From: Micavibrio sp.
GTDB taxonomy: Bacteria > Pseudomonadota > Alphaproteobacteria > UBA9219
NCBI GenBank assembly: GCA_020718105.1
Contig: DYDA01000003.1
Location: forward strand, 49,652-113,651
Direction of reading: 5' to 3'
Length of the DNA: 64,000 nucleotides
The position numbers and the translations under genes were made by a program. This document shows, piece after piece, positions 8,683-16,776 of this stretch. Below the pieces are notes generated by a model. That model was not told the origin of the DNA. It saw only the letters and a program-made list of their open reading frames with translations, and ran no database searches. The first letter of the stretch is position 1; each line of letters opens with the position of its first letter.

Positions 8683-9378
8683 TTACAAAAGCGGATTCAA
8701 TGTGCGTTCCAACGCGCGCAGGCGAGCCGTGGTTTCATCGTCAAAACCGTCCTCCAGTCTTTCGGGGTGATAGCGGCGTAAAAAGGCCTTTTGTGCGGCG
8801 TCCAGCGCGTCTGGTGTACGCACCTCATAGCCAAGTTCTCCTAGCATCGTCGCGATTTCATCCGGTAAGGCGGGACGGCGATCTTCTGGCGTGGGAGAGG
8901 GCCATAGGCCAAGCCCACTTTTTGCCAGCTCTTGCCATGGAAATAACTCCCCCGGATCTTCTTTGCGTGTTGGCGCGATATCGCTGTGCGCGAGCAAAGC
9001 GGAAGGCGGCAGGCTGTAACGCGCCATGATGTCGTGCAACAATGTTTTTAGGCTGTCGATTTGCGCCTTGGGAAAGGGCGTGTAGCCAAAGGCATGCCCT
9101 TTGTTGACCAACTCGATCCCGATAGACTGGCTGTTGATATCGCGTTTGCCTAACCAACAGCTATGCCCCGCGTGCCATGCGCGCTGTTCTTCTTTGACCA
9201 GTTGCGTGACGTCGCCCTTTTCGTCAATCATATAATGGGCGCTTACTTCGCTGTGGGGATCGCGCAGACGGTTTAAGGCCTCGGCGGCAGAGGGCATACC
9301 TGTATAATGAAGGACGACATAGGCTAAGAGGGCTTCTTCTGCGCGCTCATTGTGGTTGGGGGATGGCACATATTTCAT
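8683..9378 (-). CDS. N-acetylmuramoyl-L-alanine amidase, AmpD-like
   Basis: 231 residues. An amidase_2 domain carries the zinc ligands: HYTGM with His24, HSDIAPTRKEDPG with His131 and Asp141, plus the catalytic Glu in SIGIELVN near 89. A C-terminal region from about 170 looks like a peptidoglycan-binding helical bundle. No signal peptide is visible, so it probably acts in the cytoplasm on recycled anhydro-muropeptides. The start at 9378 overlaps the djlA stop in ATGA and has GAGGGG 8 bases upstream. Confidence 0.9.
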   Translation of the reverse strand: MKYVPSPNHNERAEEALLAYVVLHYTGMPSAAEALNRLRDPHSEVSAHYMIDEKGDVTQLVKEEQRAWHAGHSCWLGKRDINSQSIGIELVNKGHAFGYTPFPKAQIDSLKTLLHDIMARYSLPPSALLAHSDIAPTRKEDPGELFPWQELAKSGLGLWPSPTPEDRRPALPDEIATMLGELGYEVRTPDALDAAQKAFLRRYHPERLEDGFDDETTARLRALERTLNPLL

Positions 9379-10178
9379 TTGATACCCCTCATTTTGCATA
9401 TTTCGCTATAGGCGGCGTTGATCCGTTTTATTTTCTCTGTGGCTTCCGCTACGCGGCTGGCTGGAAGGCCCGCTGCCAGCAGTTTATCAGGATGATATTT
9501 GCGCACAAGGGCGCGATAGGTTTTTTTGATGACTTCTGTTGTGGCTGTTGTCGGAAGGCTTAAAACGTCATAGGCCGAGTCTTGTTTGGGCGCCTGCTCG
9601 GTGCTGGTTAAATAAATGCCAGCACGCGAGGCAATGCGCGTAAAGGTCTGCTCGTTAAAGCCAAAGAGAACCGCGACGCGGCGCAGGAAGAGGACTTCCG
9701 TTCGTGCCAGACGGGTGCTATCGGCGCGGGCGATGAGAAAAAGGCCGAAAAGAACTTCTTCAAGGACACTAGGCTGCCGCGCAAAGATTTGGGCTAAACG
9801 CGCTGCATACGGTTCATAGCCATCAGCGGTGGCGCGGGCATTATTGAACATATGACCGACCTCATCCAACTGCGCTTCCGAGGTATGAAAGGCTTGACGA
9901 AAGGCTAAAATCTCTTCTCGTGTGACGGGGCCGTCGATTTTTGCCAGCTTAGCGCCCAGAACAATGACGCTTACTGAAAAAATAGATCGTTGGGTGGCGC
10001 TAACGTCAAGGCCTTGGAAGAAGTCTTTTTCGGCAGAGGCTGTTGCTTTGCGGGAAGCACCATAATTGCCACGGCTATCATACAAATGGCCCAGCAAAAG
10101 GCCTAGGATAGCGCCCACGGGGCCCCCTTGCGTGAACCCTAAAACAACCCCGACGAATTTTCCTACGAATCGCGACAT
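9375..10178 (-). CDS. djlA: DjlA-like J-domain co-chaperone with TerB domain
   Basis: 267 residues. A glycine-rich hydrophobic N-terminus (about 5-30) should insert in the inner membrane, as in DjlA. A TerB-like helical domain follows (about 60-170), then a C-terminal J domain with YRALVRKYHPDKL carrying the HPD that stimulates DnaK ATPase. The pairing with an AmpD-like amidase in one operon is common in alphaproteobacteria. Confidence 0.88.
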   Translation of the reverse strand: MSRFVGKFVGVVLGFTQGGPVGAILGLLLGHLYDSRGNYGASRKATASAEKDFFQGLDVSATQRSIFSVSVIVLGAKLAKIDGPVTREEILAFRQAFHTSEAQLDEVGHMFNNARATADGYEPYAARLAQIFARQPSVLEEVLFGLFLIARADSTRLARTEVLFLRRVAVLFGFNEQTFTRIASRAGIYLTSTEQAPKQDSAYDVLSLPTTATTEVIKKTYRALVRKYHPDKLLAAGLPASRVAEATEKIKRINAAYSEICKMRGIK

Positions 10179-10237
10179 AGACTCTTTTATAATCCGTTAG
10201 GCTTCCCTTTTCTTCTAGAATAGTTGATAATGTTTGA

Positions 10238-10666
10238 ATGTTATGCGTCAACCAAAAGAATGCTCAAAAAGAGAGGCTCAAGGCCTTGCTGGCTGCCAAA
10301 AAGCTGCGCCCGACGCGGCAGCGATTGGCTTTGGCGTCTTTTTTGTTTGATGGCCAGCCTAAGCATGTGACGGCGGAACAGGTGATGATGGCGGCGCAAA
10401 AGCGAAAAGTCCCTGTTTCATTGGCAACCGTCTATAACAGTCTGCACCAATTTACGAAAGCGGGCTTGTTGCGTGAAGTCCTGATTGATCAGGCGCGGCG
10501 CTATTTTGATACAACGACTGGGGATCATCATCACTTCTTTGACGAGGTTTCGGGGGAGCTGTGGGACATCCCGTCCGGCGTTTTACGGATTGAAGGCTTG
10601 CCACCGCCTCCTTCTGGCCGGAAGGTTGACGGGATAGGCGTGGTTGTTCGTTTGGGTAAGGCGTAA
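10238..10666 (+). CDS. irr: Fur-family regulator, Irr type
   Basis: 142 residues. A winged helix from about 25 to 90 (LRPTRQRLAL, SLATVYNSLHQFTKAGLL) and HHHFF near 97-101 place it in the alphaproteobacterial Irr branch, which controls iron and haem genes and binds haem. The C-terminus has an odd proline-rich turn (LPPPPSGRKVDGIG), also seen in Irr-like proteins. It is divergent from djlA, with 59 bases between the starts. The exact start is uncertain because no strong ribosome-binding site is present. Confidence 0.85.
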   Translation: MLCVNQKNAQKERLKALLAAKKLRPTRQRLALASFLFDGQPKHVTAEQVMMAAQKRKVPVSLATVYNSLHQFTKAGLLREVLIDQARRYFDTTTGDHHHFFDEVSGELWDIPSGVLRIEGLPPPPSGRKVDGIGVVVRLGKA

Positions 10667-10677
10667 GCGTTCAGCCC

Positions 10678-11127
10678 ATGCCTGATTTTATGACCATCGC
10701 CCTTGAAGAAGCCGCCGCCGCCGCCGCGCGAGGCGAGGTGCCTGTGGGCGCGGTTTTGGTGACCGATAAGGGTGAGATTCTGGCACAAAACGGCAATAGA
10801 ACGGAAGAATTGGCGGATCCTACGGCTCATGCGGAAATGCTGGTGATCCGCGCTGCCGCCGCGCGATTAAGCTCGCCAAGGCTGCCGGAATGTGACTTGT
10901 ACGTGACGCTAGAGCCTTGCGCGATGTGCGCGGCAGCGATTAGTTTTGCGCGGATCAGGCGGGTGATTTTCGGAGCCTATGACCCTAAGGGAGGCGGAAT
11001 TGAACATGGGGGGCGCTTTTTTGCCCAACCCACCTGCCATCATGTGCCTGAAGTCATTGGCGGGGTCGAGGAAACGAAGGCAGCGGCGCTGTTAAAGAAT
11101 TTTTTTAGGCAAAAACGCGCATTTTAA
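10678..11127 (+). CDS. tadA: tRNA-specific adenosine deaminase
   Basis: 149 residues. It converts A34 to inosine in tRNA-Arg(ACG). The zinc deaminase motifs are HAE at 51-53 (with the proton-shuttling Glu) and PCAMC at 80-84, and the Ala-rich first helix and the VPVGAVLV strand are typical. It begins 12 bases after the irr stop. The final segment AALLKNFFRQKR is standard for TadA. Confidence 0.93.
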   Translation: MPDFMTIALEEAAAAAARGEVPVGAVLVTDKGEILAQNGNRTEELADPTAHAEMLVIRAAAARLSSPRLPECDLYVTLEPCAMCAAAISFARIRRVIFGAYDPKGGGIEHGGRFFAQPTCHHVPEVIGGVEETKAAALLKNFFRQKRAF

Positions 11128-11183
11128 GACGTGCCAAGCAAAAACCCTTATGATAATCTGCCTTGGCAAAAAAAGGGGACACG

Positions 11184-12299
11184 ATGCTTGATTTTAGAAA
11201 ATTAGATCTTTGGAAATGGTTTGCAAAATATGGCGATCCGTATCCTTTTGTGCGGCCTTTTTTGTTTATGATGGATCCTGAAGACGCGCATGAGCTGACC
11301 ATGAAAGTTTTGGGCTATGGTCTTGGCCCTCAGTTTTCCAGTGATAACGATGACGCGGCGTTAAAAACCAAGGTGTTCGGCGTTGATTTTTCCAACCCCA
11401 TCATTCTTGCGGCGGGCCTTGATAAACAGGCGACGCGCATGGATGAGTTTATGGGCTTTGGCTTTGGTTCGATTGAAATCGGAACCGTGACGCCAAGGCC
11501 TCAAGATGGCAACCCGCGGCCTCGCATGTTTCGCATTGCTCAAGCCAAAGCGCTCATCAACCGTTTTGGTTTTAACAGCGTGGGTGTTGACGTGTTCGTT
11601 GAGCGCCTTAAGGCGTGGCGCGAAAAGACGGAGCGGACGCATAACCCTATCGGCGTCAATATCGGCAAGAATAAAGAAACAACGGATGACGTTGAGGATT
11701 ATCTGACGGGGCTTGAAAAAGTCGCTCCTTATGCTGATTTTGTCGTCGTGAATATTTCTTCGCCCAACACGCCGGGGCTTCGCGATTTGCAGGGGCGTGA
11801 GCGTATGGCGACGCTTTTGGGCAAGATTACGGCCTTGCGCGATAAAATCGCGCCTGCGCTCCCTGTGTTGGTCAAGGTCGCTCCCGATTTGACCGAAGAG
11901 CAACAAGCCGATATCGCCGCTGTGGTGATGGAGGCAAAAATACAGGCGCTGATCGTCAGCAACACGACGCTTGCGCGGCCCAGCACGATCCCTGACGAGA
12001 TTGCGCGTGAAGCGGGCGGGCTGTCGGGGCCGCCGTTGTTTGGCCCTTCGACGCGCCTTTTGGCGGCACTGTACAAATTGACGGAAGGCAAGGTCCCGTT
12101 GATCGCCTCGGGTGGCGTGACGAACGGGCAGGAAGCCTATAAGAAAATACGGGCAGGCGCATCGTTGGTGCAGGTTTATACCGCGCTGGTTTTCGAAGGG
12201 CCGCTTGTGATTCAAAAGATGAAACGCGATTTAGCGCGTTATCTGCGCCGCGATGGCTATGCCTGCGTTGCCGATGCTGTCGGCGCGGATCACCGCTAA
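11184..12299 (+). CDS. pyrD: Dihydroorotate dehydrogenase (quinone), class 2
   Basis: 371 residues. It oxidises dihydroorotate to orotate at the inner membrane in pyrimidine synthesis. The N-terminal helices (about 5-45) are the membrane-associated part of class 2 enzymes. The FMN barrel shows NPIILAAGLDK, IGTVTPRPQDGNPRPR, INRFGFNS and NISSPNTPGLRDLQ near 190-203 with the catalytic Ser. The ATG at 11184 has AAAGGGG upstream; a TTG 21 bases earlier is less likely. The 3' end overlaps the convergent phosphatase gene by 4 bases. Confidence 0.95.
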   Translation: MLDFRKLDLWKWFAKYGDPYPFVRPFLFMMDPEDAHELTMKVLGYGLGPQFSSDNDDAALKTKVFGVDFSNPIILAAGLDKQATRMDEFMGFGFGSIEIGTVTPRPQDGNPRPRMFRIAQAKALINRFGFNSVGVDVFVERLKAWREKTERTHNPIGVNIGKNKETTDDVEDYLTGLEKVAPYADFVVVNISSPNTPGLRDLQGRERMATLLGKITALRDKIAPALPVLVKVAPDLTEEQQADIAAVVMEAKIQALIVSNTTLARPSTIPDEIAREAGGLSGPPLFGPSTRLLAALYKLTEGKVPLIASGGVTNGQEAYKKIRAGASLVQVYTALVFEGPLVIQKMKRDLARYLRRDGYACVADAVGADHR

Positions 12300-12913
12300 G
12301 GCGCTTTGTTCCACGCCTCGATTGTCCAGCCTGTGGCTCTAGGCGCAAGGACGCAGTAGCGTCCTGTCTTGACCTTGGCCTCGTCGGCGGGCGGCTTGCC
12401 CGTGACCGCCTGATGAATAAATCGCAGAATGCCGTTGCTGGTGACAAGGATGCGGTGACCGGATTCAGGCAGCGAAAGATTTTTATGTTGCTCATCTAAA
12501 AGAGACGCGATGTTATGTTCCAGTGTCGCTTTGGACGGCGTCCAGTTCGCGCTTTCTGGCCACATGCCGTCGTGATCCCATGCGGCAAGCTGCGCCGCGT
12601 CGCCCAGTGCGGTGATGGCGGCGTCCGTTTTGTTTTCCCATGCGCCATAAGTAATCTCGGTCAGCCGTTCATCGATCATAAGAGCGGCGTTGGTCGCGTT
12701 GGCAATCGCCTCGGCCACACGCTTTGTTCGCAAAAGAGGCGCAGTGATGATGGCGCTTAAGGGGAGAAAACGCGCCTTGATTAAAGCGGCAAGCGCCTGT
12801 GCTTGTGCTTCGCCCGCTGTGGTGAGGGGCAAATCTGTCGCTGCGCCAACGCGGCGAGGAGTCTCACCCGCTTCAAACGTGTTGCCGTGACGCATAAGAA
12901 TAAGATGGGGCAT
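12296..12913 (-). CDS. Histidine phosphatase (phosphoglycerate mutase-like) superfamily protein
   Basis: 205 residues. LILMRHGNT near the N-terminus carries the phospho-accepting His of the RHG motif; LTTAGEAQAQALAALI, ITAPLLRTKRVAEAIA with the second Arg, and the late VTSNGIL replace the usual catalytic HG segment with SNG, so the second catalytic His appears missing or shifted. The substrate is unknown. It is the last gene of an operon with the D12 methyltransferase and kdsB. A TTG start at 12931 inside kdsB is possible; ATG 12913 gives the normal N-terminus. Confidence 0.8.
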   Translation of the reverse strand: MPHLILMRHGNTFEAGETPRRVGAATDLPLTTAGEAQAQALAALIKARFLPLSAIITAPLLRTKRVAEAIANATNAALMIDERLTEITYGAWENKTDAAITALGDAAQLAAWDHDGMWPESANWTPSKATLEHNIASLLDEQHKNLSLPESGHRILVTSNGILRFIHQAVTGKPPADEAKVKTGRYCVLAPRATGWTIEAWNKAP

Positions 12914-12927
12914 AAGGAGCAGAATCC

Positions 12928-13746
12928 TCAATCAGTAAAAGGTTCGCCTTGCGTGGCAATCAAGGCTTCGGCGCGGGTGATGTCTTCGGGGCTATCGATG
13001 CCGGACATAAATTTATCGCCGCTTGTTTGCACCGGAACGCAGCGAATGGTATAGCCGTTCTCGATCACGCGCAGTTGCTCCAGCCCCTCCAGCGCCTCAT
13101 AGCGGCCTTCGGGGAGGCCTGCGAAAAGGCCCAGCATCATGCGGCTGTAGCCATAAAGGCCTATATGCCGCCATACGGGGGAGAGGCTTGAGGCTTCGCG
13201 CAACGCGGCCTCCTTGCGGATGGCGGGGATAATGTTTTTAGAAAACCAGTGCGCACGCCCCGTCTTTTCATCGAACAGCGCCGTCGTTCCGGTAAAGGGC
13301 GTTGTCTTTTTTTCCTCGCGTAATTGATCCAGTTGCGCCCACGTCATCCGCACGACGGGCGTGACAAGATCACAAGGCTGGCCAGAGAACGAGCGGATCA
13401 TCGCCGTTAAAAAAGAAGGCGGCGTAAAGGGCGAGTCGCCTTGCAGGTTGATGATAAAATCAGCCTCGGACTTGAGCTTGATAAAGGCTTCGCGCGCGCG
13501 GTCTGTTCCCGTGGCACAATCGGCTGGTGTCATCACCCACGGTGCGCCGATTTCATCGGCATGGCGTCCAATCCGCGCATCGTCGGTGGCCACGACGAAG
13601 GAGGCGTTGGAGGGTTCCTCGCGCACGGCGGTTTGGGCGCAGCGCACAACGCGCGATAAAAGCGTTTGTCCTGCGATCATCGCCAGTGGCTTACCAGGCA
13701 AGCGCGTTGAGCCATAACGGGCGGGAATGATGATCAGCGTGTTCAT
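12928..13746 (-). CDS. kdsB: 3-deoxy-manno-octulosonate cytidylyltransferase
   Basis: 272 residues. KdsB activates Kdo as CMP-Kdo for lipopolysaccharide inner core. The N-terminus IIIPARYGSTRLPGKPLA is the nucleotide-binding signature, FVVATDDARI and INLQGDSPF match the strand-loop motifs, and HIGLYGYSR fits the family. The start overlaps the stop of the upstream methyltransferase by ATGA. Slightly longer than the usual 245-255 residues because of an insert near LREEKKTTPFTGT. Confidence 0.92.
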   Translation of the reverse strand: MNTLIIIPARYGSTRLPGKPLAMIAGQTLLSRVVRCAQTAVREEPSNASFVVATDDARIGRHADEIGAPWVMTPADCATGTDRAREAFIKLKSEADFIINLQGDSPFTPPSFLTAMIRSFSGQPCDLVTPVVRMTWAQLDQLREEKKTTPFTGTTALFDEKTGRAHWFSKNIIPAIRKEAALREASSLSPVWRHIGLYGYSRMMLGLFAGLPEGRYEALEGLEQLRVIENGYTIRCVPVQTSGDKFMSGIDSPEDITRAEALIATQGEPFTD

Positions 13747-15008
13747 GAAGTCTCCAGCATTTCTTTTTCTAGTTTTAAGATTGTTTGGGTCAGCGCGTCA
13801 ATGGAAAGGCGGGAGGAAACGCCTGTTTGGGTTAACAGAATGTATTCAATGTTCATGGGACGCGGAGAAGAACGCTGACTGCTGACGCGATAGCGTTTAT
13901 AGGGGCGCGTGAAAACCTGCACGTCACCGCGCTCTACATTGGCGCGGATCATCTCACGCAAAGGGATCATGCCGTCGGTGCTGTAGCTTGTGGCGATCCA
14001 CGACGCTTGCAACGTCTCAAGGAGCAGGCGATAGGCGGCGGTGGCCTCGCGTCTATGGTTATAGGCGCTACGGCGCTCATCTCGCCAATCGGTGCGAATG
14101 GCGGCCTTATCCCCATGCGCTGTGATCTGCGGCGGCAAAGCGGGCTTGTCCCACAGCGCGACGCTGTTCAAAACGTGATAGTTCGAGCCATAGGGATGCT
14201 GGTTATAGGGCGGATCCAGATAAACAAAGGCGCGGGTTGAAGGGGCATAAGCGTCCATATTCTTTGCAAGCGTTTGCGCGTCAAGGCGCAGCGCAAGACT
14301 TTGATGGCCATTGTCGTGGAACAGGGCGGGTCGTAAAACGGCATCGCCCATAATGCGATAAAGCGCGGTTTTTGTCTTTCCGCCCCAGCCGTTGTGAAAG
14401 CCTTTGAACACGCCGCTGGTGTTGCTGTTATAGCAGCACTGATAAAGCAAAGGCGCAAGCAAAGCGGCGCGTTGATGCGGATCAAGATCGCCTTTTTTAT
14501 CCCACGCATCAATTTGATGGCGTAGGGCGTCGATGCGCAGGCCGTTTTTACGCATAAAGAATAGGCGGTCTTTTTCAGGATCAAACGCTTCGTCATCGCG
14601 GGGGCATAAGTGCCGCGTGATCCAATCTTCGCGCGGCGGCAGGGCGTTGAGTTCGTCCAAAACGCTTTCATACGAACGCTTGCCAAAGAAAACTGGCGGC
14701 GCGGGCGTTTCAATCGCGCAGCGGTTCAGCTCTTGCGCGTAAGGCTCCCAGTCATTGGTAATCGTGCGAAAGCCTGCGTGGCGAGCATAGCGGCTCACCA
14801 CGCCTGTGCCTGCGAACAGATCGATAAAATTATGCGTGTCTGGCGCGGCGCCGGACGCCATAATCGCCTCATGGATCAGGTCCAGCAGCTTGCGCTTGTT
14901 GCCGATATAGGGGATTAGCTGATGAAACAAATACTCATCAGTCGTGTTGGCGGAATGTCGCGCGGCAGCCCATTTCATAAAGAGGGTTTTACGCTCTTTG
15001 AACGACAA
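13743..15008 (-). CDS. D12-class DNA adenine N6-methyltransferase, orphan
   Basis: 421 residues. Motifs in D12 (alpha) order: LIPYIGNKRKLL near 31-42, the AdoMet motif FIDLFAGTG at 61-69, NDWEPYA at 85-91 and the catalytic DPPYNQHPYGSNYH at 265-278. The SGVFKGFHNGWGG segment near 198-210 is seen in restriction-associated relatives. No restriction endonuclease is next to it; instead it is translationally coupled to kdsB. TTG at 15008 has AAGGGA upstream and is the likely start; an ATG at 14978 lacks one. Its target sequence cannot be told from the protein. Confidence 0.88.
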   Translation of the reverse strand: MSFKERKTLFMKWAAARHSANTTDEYLFHQLIPYIGNKRKLLDLIHEAIMASGAAPDTHNFIDLFAGTGVVSRYARHAGFRTITNDWEPYAQELNRCAIETPAPPVFFGKRSYESVLDELNALPPREDWITRHLCPRDDEAFDPEKDRLFFMRKNGLRIDALRHQIDAWDKKGDLDPHQRAALLAPLLYQCCYNSNTSGVFKGFHNGWGGKTKTALYRIMGDAVLRPALFHDNGHQSLALRLDAQTLAKNMDAYAPSTRAFVYLDPPYNQHPYGSNYHVLNSVALWDKPALPPQITAHGDKAAIRTDWRDERRSAYNHRREATAAYRLLLETLQASWIATSYSTDGMIPLREMIRANVERGDVQVFTRPYKRYRVSSQRSSPRPMNIEYILLTQTGVSSRLSIDALTQTILKLEKEMLETS

Positions 15009-15053
15009 AGGCTATCCCTTGCCGTGAGGACGGAAAAAGAGAACGTTTTCCCC

Positions 15054-15584
15054 TTATTGAGGTGCTTGCGCTAGTTTGTAGCGCTGCGCGTTTTTAACCG
15101 CACTCGGCTCAAGAGGGCGCGTGTCCTGAATAGCGAAGTGATGGTTGAACCAGTTGCTGGCGGCATCTTCGACCTTATCGACATAAGGCATTAGTTTGTT
15201 GGCGGTTATGCTGGCGATGACCGCCAATGGAAAAACAACGGGAATACCGATGTTGATGAGAATCTTTTTGTTTGATTCTCTGGCGGCTTCAGAAAAGGCA
15301 TCGACCTTGCCGTCCAGCTTTTCGACTCTATCAATAAAATCGTTCTTTTCGTCTTGCAAAAAAGCGGAAGTTTTCACCTCAATAAGGGCATCAATGAGAG
15401 AAGGCGAAGATATAAGTGTTGACAGGAATTTATTATCGATATTCCCTTCCGCGATTTCTTCGTGAAGGGCTAAGAAGGCTTGATCGACAAACAGAGCGTT
15501 CTTAGATGTGGCGCGTTCGTAAAACTTATCGTATAAATCTTTAGAAACTTGCCTATAGATGGAGAGTTGAATTGTTTCAAACAT
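15054..15584 (-). CDS. Hypothetical protein with one membrane segment
   Basis: 176 residues, no recognised family. The first 100 residues look helical and charged (VEKLDGKVDAFSEAARESNKK could form a coiled coil), followed by a hydrophobic stretch at about 110-130 (ILINIGIPVVFPLAVIASI) and a short C-terminal tail. A GGAGG lies 5 bases before the ATG, so it is very likely translated. It lies upstream of the D12 methyltransferase on the same strand, 45 bases away; a functional link is only suggested. Confidence 0.6.
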   Translation of the reverse strand: MFETIQLSIYRQVSKDLYDKFYERATSKNALFVDQAFLALHEEIAEGNIDNKFLSTLISSPSLIDALIEVKTSAFLQDEKNDFIDRVEKLDGKVDAFSEAARESNKKILINIGIPVVFPLAVIASITANKLMPYVDKVEDAASNWFNHHFAIQDTRPLEPSAVKNAQRYKLAQAPQ

Positions 15585-15654
15585 AAAACCTCCGAATAAA
15601 TAGCCTATTTATAGGGTGCAGGCGTTATTTTAAAAAAAGCTTATACGACGAACC

Positions 15655-16029
15655 TTAAGGGGTGCATGTCGATGCGTTCCTGCGGTTGCGTGACTCTACA
15701 ATTTGTTCCCATCGTGCTCTTGAGCGTTCGAGCATTATTTTTTCTAGGCGGGCTGCTATGATCGGCGGGATTTCCGGTGCTGTGGACTCTGGGAGGGGTT
15801 CTCCTTTCATAACTCTTTCAGCACGTGCCAAAGTTTCTTTAAAAGGTATGGCAGCAGACCTTGCTCTTGCAGCTTCTATAATTTCGGCGAGATCAGCGTC
15901 AGAAAAAAGCGCTGATAGTTTTTCCGGAGACATTTCTTTTTTCTTCCTTCCAAAACCGAACATAGCCCCTCTCTTTGCCGCAGTGTTTCGCGGCGTGGTG
16001 ATTTCTGATGCGGGGTTAGTATAAGTCAT
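15655..16029 (-). CDS. Hypothetical small charged protein
   Basis: 124 residues, no recognised family. It has a basic segment (GFGRKKKE near 26-32), then charged helices rich in Glu, Ala and Arg. It lacks a signal peptide and membrane segment. AAAGGA lies upstream of the ATG. It begins 31 bases from a 114-bp inverted-repeat element that probably contains or borders its promoter. Confidence 0.5.
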   Translation of the reverse strand: MTYTNPASEITTPRNTAAKRGAMFGFGRKKKEMSPEKLSALFSDADLAEIIEAARARSAAIPFKETLARAERVMKGEPLPESTAPEIPPIIAARLEKIMLERSRARWEQIVESRNRRNASTCTP

Positions 16030-16060
16030 AATTTCATTCCTTTCATATTATTTTCGACGT

Positions 16061-16174
16061 CTAGTCCGTCCGCTTGAAAACCCGAAAATTTTTTCTCCGC
16101 CAAGACGCATAAGGCCAAGGTCAATCAACAGCCGCGGCCAAAAAATTTTTGGGTTTTCAAGTTGACGTAGTATA
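16061..16174. repeat. 114-bp inverted-repeat element (family B), copy 1
   Basis: The ends are CTAGTCCGTCCGCTTG and, inverted, TATACTACGTCAACTTG, each followed by AAAACCC(G/A)AAAA; the middle is about 45 bases. A second copy in the opposite orientation is at 37996-38110. It encodes nothing and resembles a miniature inverted-repeat element. Confidence 0.85.
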
Positions 16175-16776
16175 GGAAAATTGATTGTGAGGTGACTTTA
16201 TAGGTTTTCGAAAAAATGTCAAGATTTTTACAATACTTTCAATATGTTAGTTAGTGTTTTGTTAACGGTTGTCTTCATTCTTTTTAAACCAAGACAAAGA
16301 AAATTGAGATGATAGAAGACACTGGCGCGAAAGCCTGCGCGGCGTGTTTATACTGGATCAGCGATATATTAAGCTGGAGTTCTTTCCTAATGAATCATCC
16401 TTTCGACCCTCTAAAAGCGATGTCGCTTGTGACCGTCCTTTAGGATGCCCTTTGCGGGCGTTTTAAGGGGGTCTGGGCGCGTTATTTTGACCCTTCCGCT
16501 ACCTCTGGCCGCGGATTTTACCCCCTCTCAAATCGCTTTAAAACGCACGGAAACGCTATGCAGTTTTGGGATCAAAGCGATCCAAAAATTAACCATACTG
16601 CCCTCTTCTTTTCGCATAGGGATGACAAGGTCCATGGGCTGTGCGAAAAGGTTGTCATGATGTGGTCTTTTCCCATCTTTTATCCGTTATCCCCGCGCCC
16701 TCGTCCCGCCGCTCTTGCGGCGGGCGAAAGGGCAAAGCGGGGATCCCGTTTGTTTTATGATGTCTAAGGATCAAAC
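16175..16776. other. 600-base intergenic region without a convincing gene
   Basis: Several short frames are open but none has family resemblance or a credible start. The left part is AT-rich and may hold the promoter for the divergent hypothetical gene. A small GCCC-TTTGC-GGGC hairpin followed by TTTT near 16446-16463 could be a weak terminator of a short transcript. The right end holds the palindrome at 16688-16744 and the tsaD ribosome-binding site. Confidence 0.5.
16688..16744. repeat. Palindromic repeat before tsaD
   Basis: Nested arms ATCCCCGC / GCGGGGAT and CCCGCCGC-TCTT-GCGGCGGG form one long imperfect hairpin. It ends 32 bases upstream of the tsaD start, so it would be in the 5' leader or promoter. 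It resembles the other GC-rich intergenic palindromes of this window. Confidence 0.7.

Noticed and set aside
10213..10220. TTCTAGAA between djlA and irr as an iron control element bound by Irr
   Set aside because: It is only 8 bases long and lacks the longer spaced palindrome of known Irr sites; chance occurrence is likely.
16445..16660. A 71-codon open frame in the 600-base gap before tsaD
   Set aside because: No ribosome-binding site, no family resemblance and a composition like random translation; kept only as part of the intergenic entry.
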